A program made the position numbers and the translations under genes. This document shows, piece by piece, positions 9,332 through 16,285 of a stretch of DNA of 64,000 nt. The notes under the pieces are model-generated. The model did not search any database, was not told the origin of the DNA, and was given only the letters and a program-made list of their open reading frames with translations. The stretch's first letter is position 1. Every line of letters begins with the position of its first letter. The DNA is from Oscillospiraceae bacterium (GTDB lineage Bacteria > Bacillota > Clostridia > Oscillospirales > Oscillospiraceae). Where the stretch lies: the NCBI GenBank assembly GCA_021202845.1, contig JAJQCF010000022.1, positions 181,197 through 245,196 on the forward strand, read 5' to 3'.

Positions 9332-9353
9332 CAACTATGATACAACTATGATG
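9332..9353 (+). repeat. Tandem 11-bp direct repeat in the asnB/lipoprotein divergent region
   Basis: CAACTATGATA is followed immediately by CAACTATGATG. The heptamer GATGCAA also occurs twice around it (9317 and 9351). A period of 11 puts both copies on one face of the helix, which would suit a protein-binding operator just upstream of the candidate TATACT -10 box of the lipoprotein gene. Confidence 0.5.
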
Positions 9354-9403
9354 CAATGCTGTGCTAATGTAATTATACTTTTTTTGATAAAGGAGACAGC
9401 ATA

Positions 9404-10243
9404 ATGAAAACAAAATTTCAGGCAGCAATTTTATTGTCCGCCGCCGCGCTCACAGCTCTGGTAGGCTGCGCGGCCGACGGTACGGCAGGGGAGAGCGCCG
9501 AGAGCGGCAAAACGGAGATTACTCTGGGCGCGTGGTATTATTCCTCAGCCGAGAGCTGGGCGCCGCTTGTTGAAAAATTCAACGAGGAAAACGAGAGCTA
9601 CGAGATTGAAGTTGTGTCTTACGTGAGCTCGGATGAAAAAACGCTGCGCAGCGACCTCGAAGCGGGTGAAGCGCCGGATTTGCTCTGCCTTTACGGTTTC
9701 GGGCTGATTGAGAGAGCTTATTTGGAGGACTTGACGCCGTACATGGAGGAGGTGCGGGAGAGCTTTATCCCCGCGGTGCTGAACGGCATTGAGCAAAATG
9801 CTCCGCTGAAAGCGCTCCCGCTGCTCTTTGAAATGGACACGCAGGTGTACAGCGGCGGCGAGGCGGCAGCGGCTTCAACGCCGCTTCAGGGCATATCGAG
9901 GGTGTGGAACCTCTCGACGCTTTACGGCGAGGACTACGATTATATCTACGGCAGCGAGGGAAACGACATAGACTTTACCAAAACGGCCTTTGCCATTACC
10001 GCCGATAGCGGCTGCAAGGACGGCGCGTGGGCGTTTATAGAGTTTGCGCTGCGGGACGAGAGCCAGCTTGCGCTCGCAGGCTTTTCCGCATTCCCCGTCA
10101 CGCAGTCGGCCTTTGACGAGCTGTGTGCTCAGGCACTCGCGGGAGGCATCGCGGGCGGCTGGGGCTTCGAGCTGGCGCAGTCGGACATAGAAAAGCTGAG
10201 TCTGCTTGTGGACGGCACCGAAGAATACCTCTGGTGCTTCTGA
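9404..10243 (+). CDS. Shortened extracellular solute-binding lipoprotein (family 1-like), probably a remnant
   Basis: A lipoprotein signal peptide with lipobox LVGC (Cys22) precedes a sequence resembling the first lobe of ABC sugar-binding proteins (ITLGAWYYSSAESW; APDLLCLYG). It has only 279 residues, against roughly 400 or more for the family. Middle-lobe sequence seems missing between LPLLFEMDTQVYSG and the STPLQGISRVW segment, and the C-terminus stops early at EEYLWCF. No permease or ATPase gene is adjacent. AAGGAG precedes the ATG, so it may still be translated. It is either a decaying gene or a reduced stand-alone binding lipoprotein; I favour decay by internal and terminal deletion. 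Confidence 0.7.
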   Translation: MKTKFQAAILLSAAALTALVGCAADGTAGESAESGKTEITLGAWYYSSAESWAPLVEKFNEENESYEIEVVSYVSSDEKTLRSDLEAGEAPDLLCLYGFGLIERAYLEDLTPYMEEVRESFIPAVLNGIEQNAPLKALPLLFEMDTQVYSGGEAAAASTPLQGISRVWNLSTLYGEDYDYIYGSEGNDIDFTKTAFAITADSGCKDGAWAFIEFALRDESQLALAGFSAFPVTQSAFDELCAQALAGGIAGGWGFELAQSDIEKLSLLVDGTEEYLWCF

Positions 10244-10328
10244 AAATATCAGCGGCCTTAACGAGAGCGGATTTTCTCCCGCTGCGAAAACATTTACACA
10301 AAGTTTAAATGATTTGCGGAAAAATGGT

Positions 10329-10356
10329 TTTACATTCGGGCGTTTTGTGCTAAAAT
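10329..10356 (+). promoter_or_regulatory. Candidate sigma-A promoter of the P-type ATPase gene
   Basis: TTTACA, a 16-bp spacer and TAAAAT, ending about 40 bases before the ATPase start. It is a near-consensus sigma-A arrangement. Confidence 0.55.
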
Positions 10357-10398
10357 GAGATAAATTGCCGTGACTTACGGCTTGAGGAGAAATCTCAA

Positions 10399-12813
10399 AT
10401 GCCTTTCAAAAGAGAAAAATCCACTCACGAAAAGCCGAAGTTGGAGACTGTCTGCGCCTCGGAGGACTTGGGGCTGAACGCCGAGCAGGTGCGCGAGCGC
10501 GCGGAGCTGGGCTACATCAACACGCCTGTGGAGGCTCCCTCAAAAACAGTCGGGCAGATTGTCCTGTCAAATATATTCACATATTTTAACATAGTTTTCT
10601 TCGTCCTCGCGGGCTGCATTATCGCGGTGAAGAGCTGGAACGACCTCATGTTTATGGGCGTAGTCATCATCAATACCGTCATCGGCATAGTGCAGGAGCT
10701 GCGCTCCAAGCGCACGCTGGACAAGCTGACGCTGCTCTCCGCGCCGAGAGCCACGGTCATACGCGGCGGCGCGCAGCAGCAGATTAACGTGGACGGCGTT
10801 GTGCGCGACGACATTGTTCGCTTTTCCATGGGCAACCAGATTTACGCCGACGCCGTGGTTGTCTCCGGCGAATGTCAGGTCAACGAATCGCTCATCACGG
10901 GCGAGGCCGACGAGATAAAAAAGACGGCGGGGGACACGCTGATGAGCGGCTCGTTCCTCGTCTCCGGCTCCTGCACGGCGCGCATTACGGCGGTGGGGGA
11001 GGACTCCTACGCCAACAAGCTGGTGCTGGAGGCCAAGAAAAACAAAAAGCGCCGGCAGAGCGAGATGATGCGCTCGCTCGACGTGCTGATAAAAACAATC
11101 GGCTTCATAATCATACCCGTCGGCATTATCATGTGCATAAAGGAAATCAGCTGGCTGGGGCGCGGCGTGACGGAGGGCGTTGTCTCCACCGTGGCGGCGC
11201 TCGTGGGCATGATACCCGAGGGGCTTTACCTGCTGACGAGCCTTGCGCTGGTTGCCAGCGTCATGCGCCTTGCCAAGAAAAAGACCTTGGTACACGAAAT
11301 GGGCTGCATAGAAACTCTCGCGCGCGTGGACACGCTCTGCGTTGACAAAACCGGCACCATTACGGAAAACAAAATGGTCGTGGAGTCCATTCACCTGTTG
11401 TGTCCCGAGCGCTTTGTGGAGTCCGACGTGCAGATGATTATGTCCGACTACGTGTACGCCATGCGCGACGACAACGACACCATGGCCGCTCTGCGCAAAT
11501 ACTTCACCGGCAGCGTGAGCCAGACGGCGCAGGAATGTCTGCCGTTCACCTCGGCCAAAAAATACGGCGGCGTCAGCTTCCACGAGGACGAGACGTACAT
11601 TCTCGGCGCGCCCGACGTCATTTTAGGAGACGAGGCGGAGCAGTACCGCGATGTGATAGACCTCTACTCCTCCCGCGGCTGCCGCGTGCTGCTGCTGGCA
11701 ATGTACGACGGGAGCTTGTCGGATAAGACGCTCTCAGGCCGCAAGTACCCCATTGCGCTCATACTTCTGGCCAACAAAATCCGCCCCGAGGCGCCGGAGA
11801 CGTTCCGCTTCTTCGCCGAGCAGGAGGTCGATATAAAAGTTATCTCCGGCGACAACGCGGTGACGGTGTCCGAGGTCGCCAAGCGCTCGGGCATAAAGGG
11901 CGCGGAAAACTACATCGACGCGCGCACGCTGACCGGCAAGAAGGAGATACGCGACGCCGTTGAGCGCTACACGGTGTTCGGCCGCGTCACGCCGGAGCAA
12001 AAGCGCGAGATAGTCCGCGCCCTGCGCAAGAAGGGGCACACCGTGGCCATGACGGGCGACGGCGTGAACGACGTGCTCGCGCTCAAGGAGGCCGACTGCT
12101 CCATTGCCATGGCCTCCGGCAGCGAGGTGGCCTCGCAGGTCAGCCACATTGTTTTGCTCAAATCCAACTTCGCCGTCATGCCCTCGGTCGTGGCCGAGGG
12201 GCGGCGAGTTATCAACAACATCGAGCGCAGCGCCACACTGTTTCTTGTCAAGAATATATTCTCGTTTGCGCTGGCGCTCGTCTCTCTCATCTTCACGCTG
12301 GCCTACCCCTTCACGGCCTCGCAGCTCAGCCTTGTGAGTATGCTGACTATAGGCTACCCGGGCTTTGTGCTGGCGATGGAGCCGAGCGAGAGCAGGGTGA
12401 AGGGACGGTTCCTCGTGAACGTAATCACCCGCGCCATGCCCGCGGCCATGACGGACTTTGTGCTGGTACTCGGCCTGCTGCTGTTCCAGCTGGCGTTCAA
12501 TATGGACGGGGACATGATAAGCACGGTCTGCGCCGTCGTCATGGGTATTGTCGGCATACTCGTCGTGTGGCGCACCTGCGTACCCATGACGCTGATACGT
12601 AAGCTGCTGCTCGGCTCAATCGTTGCCGCGTTCATATTCTGCGCGGTGTTTCTGCACGACCTCTTTACCCTCTCCGCCCTTGACGTCCGCGGCTGGCTGC
12701 TGCTTATAGTGTTCGCCGTCCTCGCCATCCCGCTCCTGCGCGCATTCTACCGAGTGCAGGAGAACATAGTAACCCGCCGCCAAGCAAAGAAAGCTCCGCA
12801 CAAGACGGTGTAA
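10399..12813 (+). CDS. P-type cation-transporting ATPase (HAD-IC)
   Basis: This 804-residue membrane ATPase has the actuator motif LITGEAD, the PEGL motif in helix 4, the phosphorylated aspartate Asp316 in the DKTGT motif and the hinge TGDGVND. It has about ten transmembrane segments grouped as in P2/P3-type pumps. No N-terminal heavy-metal CxxC domain is present. It resembles the low-GC Gram-positive family that includes the pneumococcal calcium exporter CaxP, so calcium or another divalent cation is plausible, but the ion is not established from sequence. The gene appears to be monocistronic, with its own promoter and a multi-hairpin element after it. Confidence 0.92.
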   Translation: MPFKREKSTHEKPKLETVCASEDLGLNAEQVRERAELGYINTPVEAPSKTVGQIVLSNIFTYFNIVFFVLAGCIIAVKSWNDLMFMGVVIINTVIGIVQELRSKRTLDKLTLLSAPRATVIRGGAQQQINVDGVVRDDIVRFSMGNQIYADAVVVSGECQVNESLITGEADEIKKTAGDTLMSGSFLVSGSCTARITAVGEDSYANKLVLEAKKNKKRRQSEMMRSLDVLIKTIGFIIIPVGIIMCIKEISWLGRGVTEGVVSTVAALVGMIPEGLYLLTSLALVASVMRLAKKKTLVHEMGCIETLARVDTLCVDKTGTITENKMVVESIHLLCPERFVESDVQMIMSDYVYAMRDDNDTMAALRKYFTGSVSQTAQECLPFTSAKKYGGVSFHEDETYILGAPDVILGDEAEQYRDVIDLYSSRGCRVLLLAMYDGSLSDKTLSGRKYPIALILLANKIRPEAPETFRFFAEQEVDIKVISGDNAVTVSEVAKRSGIKGAENYIDARTLTGKKEIRDAVERYTVFGRVTPEQKREIVRALRKKGHTVAMTGDGVNDVLALKEADCSIAMASGSEVASQVSHIVLLKSNFAVMPSVVAEGRRVINNIERSATLFLVKNIFSFALALVSLIFTLAYPFTASQLSLVSMLTIGYPGFVLAMEPSESRVKGRFLVNVITRAMPAAMTDFVLVLGLLLFQLAFNMDGDMISTVCAVVMGIVGILVVWRTCVPMTLIRKLLLGSIVAAFIFCAVFLHDLFTLSALDVRGWLLLIVFAVLAIPLLRAFYRVQENIVTRRQAKKAPHKTV

Positions 12814-12873
12814 AGCGGAACTGAAAAAAATAGGCTAACACATACCCGCTTGCGCACCGCGACAAAATACGTT

Positions 12874-12999
12874 ATAATAACCGCGAAGCGGTTATTATTG
12901 CGCATATCGCCGCTGTGCGGCGATGCGCTTAGATTTAAGGCCGTGCTGCCGGAGGCAGCACATGGCCGATTATATCATGAACCAAGTTCATGATATAAT
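12874..12999. repeat. Cluster of four consecutive hairpins (possible intergenic mobile/REP-like element)
   Basis: Four adjacent inverted repeats are packed into 126 bases. They are ATAATAACCGC/GCGGTTATTAT (12874-12898); GCGC-ATCGCCGC/GCGGCGAT-GCGC with an AT bulge (12900-12928); GGCC-GTGCTGCC/GGCAGCAC-GGCC, also with an AT bulge (12939-12967); and a 14-bp stem ATTATATCATGAAC/GTTCATGATATAAT (12969-12999). All loops are three nucleotides. It lies between the ATPase and the flavin reductase gene and encodes nothing. Confidence 0.75.
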
Positions 13000-13066
13000 A
13001 CATTCAGCGATTCCATTAGCGGAATAATTTTCTTCCCTCGGGAAAAGATATATGGAGGAAAACTTT

Positions 13067-13663
13067 ATGGATAACAAGGCTCTTTACTCGCTCAGCTACG
13101 GCCTTTTCGTGCTGTCGGCGCGGGACGGGGACAAGGATAACGGGTGCATAATCAACACCGCGCAGCAGGTTGCGGGCAATCCGCTGCTCATGTCCGTCGC
13201 CGTGAACAAGGCCAATTACACTACTGAAATCATTGCCAAAACGGGGCAGTTCAACCTCTCCGTGCTGGACGAGAGCGCGCCGTTTTCGCTGTTTCAGTGC
13301 TTCGGCTTCCGCTCGGGGCGAGACTGTGATAAATTCGCGGACATTGACTTCGCCCGCTCGCCGAACGGCCTTTGCTACCTGCCGCAGCACACGGCGGCGT
13401 ATATGTCCTGCAAGGTCGTCAACACCGTTGACCTCGGCAGCCACACCATGTTCATCGCCACGGTGCCGGAGGCGGAGTGCCTTTCCTCTCTCGCGCCCAT
13501 GACCTACGCCTACTACCACGCCAACGTGAAGAACGCGCCCGCCAAGAAAACCGGCTGGGTCTGCAAGATTTGCGGCTATGTCTATGAGGGCGAGACGCTG
13601 CCCGACGACTTTGTCTGCCCCGTGTGCAAGCATCCCGCAGCGGACTTTGAAAAGCTCGGCTGA
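13067..13663 (+). CDS. Flavin reductase-rubredoxin fusion (high-molecular-weight rubredoxin)
   Basis: This 198-residue protein has an N-terminal flavin reductase-like FMN-binding split-barrel domain (about 1-155) and a C-terminal rubredoxin domain with iron ligands in CKICGY and CPVCKH. The ATG at 13067 is chosen because GGAGG lies 9 bases before it; the ATG 15 bases earlier is part of that ribosome site. Proteins with this architecture (Hrb of Moorella) feed electrons from NAD(P)H to flavodiiron proteins that remove oxygen or nitric oxide in anaerobes. No flavodiiron gene is adjacent. The thioredoxin genes following 34 bases later suggest a redox or oxygen-defence group. Confidence 0.92.
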   Translation: MDNKALYSLSYGLFVLSARDGDKDNGCIINTAQQVAGNPLLMSVAVNKANYTTEIIAKTGQFNLSVLDESAPFSLFQCFGFRSGRDCDKFADIDFARSPNGLCYLPQHTAAYMSCKVVNTVDLGSHTMFIATVPEAECLSSLAPMTYAYYHANVKNAPAKKTGWVCKICGYVYEGETLPDDFVCPVCKHPAADFEKLG

Positions 13664-13697
13664 GCGCTGAATATTTATTTTTAATGAGGTAAACATT

Positions 13698-14018
13698 ATG
13701 CTGGAAATTACAAGAGATAACTACGACGCGGAGGTCAAAAACTCCGCAGTGCCCGTGCTGCTGGACTTCTGGGCAAGCTGGTGCGCGCCGTGCCGTATGC
13801 TCAGCCCCATTGTGGACGAGCTCAGCGCGGAGCGGGGCGACATCCGCTTTGGCAAAGTCAATGTTGACGAGCAGCCGGCTCTCGCCTCGGCGTTCGGCAT
13901 CAGCAGCATTCCCACGTTGGTTCTGGTCAGCGGCGACAAGATAATCGGCCAGAGCGTTGGTTACTGCCAGAAGCCGGAGCTCTGCGCCATGATAGACGGC
14001 GCGCTGGCAAAGCAATGA
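13698..14018 (+). CDS. trxA: Thioredoxin
   Basis: This 106-residue cytosolic thioredoxin has the active site WCAPC, a common variant of WCGPC, the cis-proline region SIPTLVLV, and the usual length. It reduces protein disulfides. AATGAGGT lies upstream. The last four bases (ATGA) are shared with the start of the FTR-like gene, so the two are translationally coupled. That suggests this thioredoxin is reduced by the partner rather than by a flavin thioredoxin reductase; no trxB lies in the window. Confidence 0.96.
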   Translation: MLEITRDNYDAEVKNSAVPVLLDFWASWCAPCRMLSPIVDELSAERGDIRFGKVNVDEQPALASAFGISSIPTLVLVSGDKIIGQSVGYCQKPELCAMIDGALAKQ

Positions 14019-14215
14019 GCGTGCGTCTGAACCCCGATAAGGAGACGGTGGCAACGGTGCGCGAGGGGCTGAAACGCACCGGCGGCTACTGCCCGTGCCG
14101 ACTGGAGCGCACGGCGGAGAACAAGTGCATGTGCGCCGAGTTCCGCGCCCAGATAGCCGACCCCGAGTTCGAGGGCTACTGCCACTGTATGTTGTATTAT
14201 AAGGACAATAAGTGA
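14015..14215 (+). CDS. Short ferredoxin-thioredoxin reductase catalytic-subunit-like protein
   Basis: This 66-residue protein has three paired-cysteine motifs: CPC (Cys26, Cys28), CMC (Cys38, Cys40) and CHC (Cys56, Cys58). Plant and cyanobacterial FTR catalytic subunits carry CPC, CPC and CHC around a [4Fe-4S] cluster next to a redox-active disulfide; that protein is about 110 residues, so this is a minimal version with a shorter first spacer (9 residues). Its start overlaps the thioredoxin stop, so the pair probably forms a ferredoxin-driven thioredoxin system. No separate variable subunit is present. Electron transfer partners are inferred, not shown. Confidence 0.85.
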   Translation: MSVRLNPDKETVATVREGLKRTGGYCPCRLERTAENKCMCAEFRAQIADPEFEGYCHCMLYYKDNK

Positions 14216-14272
14216 CCCGCGCGCCGAGTGCGCGCCGGGGCGGTGAGGGTGAAGCATTTGAAGGATAAAAAT

Positions 14273-16105
14273 ATGGCGGCGCAGAAGCTCGAGCTGCTGC
14301 GCCGCTGCTTTGGTTACAGCGAGTTTCGCTCGGGGCAGGACGAGCTGACGGACGCGCTGCTCTCCGGCCGCGACGTGCTGGGAGTCATGCCCACGGGAGC
14401 GGGAAAGTCCATTTGCTATCAGCTGCCCGCGCTGCTAATGCGGGGGATAACGCTGGTGGTGTCGCCGCTCATATCGCTGATGAAGGACCAAGTCTCGGCG
14501 CTCACGCAGTCGGGCGTCGCGGCGGCTTACATAAACTCGTCGCTGACGTTTGCCCAGTACCGCGAGGTGCTGCGGCGCGCGCAGTCGGGAGCGTATAAAA
14601 TTATCTACGTCGCGCCTGAGCGCTTGGGCACGGCCGACTTTTTAGACTTTGCAGAGCACGCCGACATATCCATGCTCGCGGTGGACGAGGCGCACTGCAT
14701 TTCCCAGTGGGGGCAGGATTTCAGGCCGAGCTATTTGAAAATTGCCGACTTCATTGCTTCCCGCGCCCGCCGCCCCGTCATCGGCGCTTTCACCGCCACC
14801 GCCACGGACGAGGTCAAGGCGGACATAGAGCGGCTTTTGCAGCTGCGCGACCCGCTGCGCCTGACTACGGGCTTCGACCGCCCAAACCTGTATTTTGAGG
14901 TTGCACGGCCCAAGAACAAGCAGAGCTGCCTTGAAGCCTTTATCGCCCGACACCCGCAGCAGAGCGGCATTGTCTACTGCGCCACGCGCAAGGCTGTGGA
15001 GAAGGTGTGCGCGGACTTGCTCGACCACGGCATAAGCGCCACGCGCTACCACGCGGGTCTGGAGGACGAGGAGCGGCAGGAAAATCAGGACGCCTTTATC
15101 TACGACCGCGCCCGCGTTATGGTGGCGACGAACGCTTTCGGCATGGGCATCGACAAGTCCAACGTCGGCTTCGTCGTACACTACAATATGCCCAAGAGTA
15201 TAGAGAACTACTATCAGGAGGCGGGGCGCGCGGGGCGCGACGGAGAAAAGGCCGAATGTTTGCTGCTGTTTTCCCGCGGCGATGTGCAGACCGCGAGGCT
15301 GCTCATTACCAACAGCTCCGGCAACGAGGCTCTGTCCGAGCTCGAGCGCGAACAGGTGACAGGCCGCGAGCTGCAGCGGCTGGACAAAATGGTGGAATAC
15401 TGCACCACAAGCGGGTGCCTGCGCGCCGCGCTGCTGGGGTACTTCGGCGAGAGCGCGCCGGAGCGCTGCGGGAACTGCGGCAACTGCAACAGCGAACGCA
15501 CGGAGCGCGACATAACGGTGGAGGCGCAGAAAATCCTTTCCGCCGTGGCGCGCGTGGACAGCAAGTACCCCTACGGCTTGGGCACCACGCTCATTATGAA
15601 GCTGCTCCTCGGCAGCAGCGAGCGGCGCGTTATACAGCTGGGGCTTGACACTCTGCCCACCTACGGCGCACTGCGCGGCACCAATCAGGCGCAGCTGCGC
15701 GAGTGGATAGATTTGCTCATCACCGAGGGCTGCTTGCAGTCCACCGGCGGCGAACGCCCCGTGCTGCACCTGACGCCGGAGGCGGGAGAGGTCCTGTTCC
15801 ACGGCAAAAAGGTTATTTACACCGCCATAAAGCCGCGCTCTGCGGAGCGCTCTGCCGCGCCCGCCGCGGCTGACGAGGGACTTTTCGGCGCGCTGAAGGC
15901 TCTGCGCATGAGCATTGCGCGCGAGGAAAACGTACCCGCGTACATAATATTCACCAACGCCGCTCTAACTGACATGGCCGCCAAGCGCCCGCGCAGCTTT
16001 TCGGAACTGCTAAAAGTCTCCGGCGTAGGTCAGGTCAAGGCCAAGCGCTACGGCAAAGCGTTTTTAGACGAAATAGCGCGCTATATGGCGGAGGAGAGGG
16101 CGTAG
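14273..16105 (+). CDS. recQ: ATP-dependent DNA helicase RecQ
   Basis: This 610-residue superfamily 2 helicase acts in recombination and fork repair. Motif I is MPTGAGKS, motif II is DEAH within VDEAHCISQWGQDFR, and motif VI lies around QEAGRAGRDG. The RecQ C-terminal zinc site is present (CGNCGNC with an upstream Cys in GCLRA), followed by a winged-helix region and an HRDC domain at the C-terminus (SFSELLKVSGVGQVKAKRYG). The ATG at 14273 is preferred because GAAGGA lies 7 bases upstream; an in-frame GTG at 14249 is an alternative. It is encoded just after the thioredoxin pair, on the same strand. Confidence 0.96.
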   Translation: MAAQKLELLRRCFGYSEFRSGQDELTDALLSGRDVLGVMPTGAGKSICYQLPALLMRGITLVVSPLISLMKDQVSALTQSGVAAAYINSSLTFAQYREVLRRAQSGAYKIIYVAPERLGTADFLDFAEHADISMLAVDEAHCISQWGQDFRPSYLKIADFIASRARRPVIGAFTATATDEVKADIERLLQLRDPLRLTTGFDRPNLYFEVARPKNKQSCLEAFIARHPQQSGIVYCATRKAVEKVCADLLDHGISATRYHAGLEDEERQENQDAFIYDRARVMVATNAFGMGIDKSNVGFVVHYNMPKSIENYYQEAGRAGRDGEKAECLLLFSRGDVQTARLLITNSSGNEALSELEREQVTGRELQRLDKMVEYCTTSGCLRAALLGYFGESAPERCGNCGNCNSERTERDITVEAQKILSAVARVDSKYPYGLGTTLIMKLLLGSSERRVIQLGLDTLPTYGALRGTNQAQLREWIDLLITEGCLQSTGGERPVLHLTPEAGEVLFHGKKVIYTAIKPRSAERSAAPAAADEGLFGALKALRMSIAREENVPAYIIFTNAALTDMAAKRPRSFSELLKVSGVGQVKAKRYGKAFLDEIARYMAEERA

Positions 16106-16198
16106 AGCGGATGCTACAGCTAACCTGAAATTTCTTCCATACAAAGTATACGTAATTTGTTTGCGGCATTCACTGCCCCGCTTTTAAAGTCTTGATTT

Positions 16199-16227
16199 TT
16201 GAAAACCGATACGGTATACTATATAAT
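16199..16227 (+). promoter_or_regulatory. Sigma-A promoter of the topoisomerase operon
   Basis: TTGAAA, a 17-bp spacer and TATAAT, about 60 bases before the topoisomerase B gene. The remainder of the 16106-16285 gap shows only a weak GCGG/CCGC hairpin after recQ. Confidence 0.75.
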
Positions 16228-16285
16228 TGGTTTTTATTTATTCTTTAACACCACATATTGCAAGCGATGAGGAGTATGGCAGCGA

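Noticed and set aside
7356-9404. Very long open frame (about 680 codons) antisense to asnB
   Set aside because: It mirrors the codon bias of the GC-rich asnB gene, has composition typical of an antisense shadow and no ribosome site. asnB has full family motifs.
12874-12999. CRISPR-like array
   Set aside because: The four hairpins differ in sequence and there are no spacer-separated direct repeats or cas genes.
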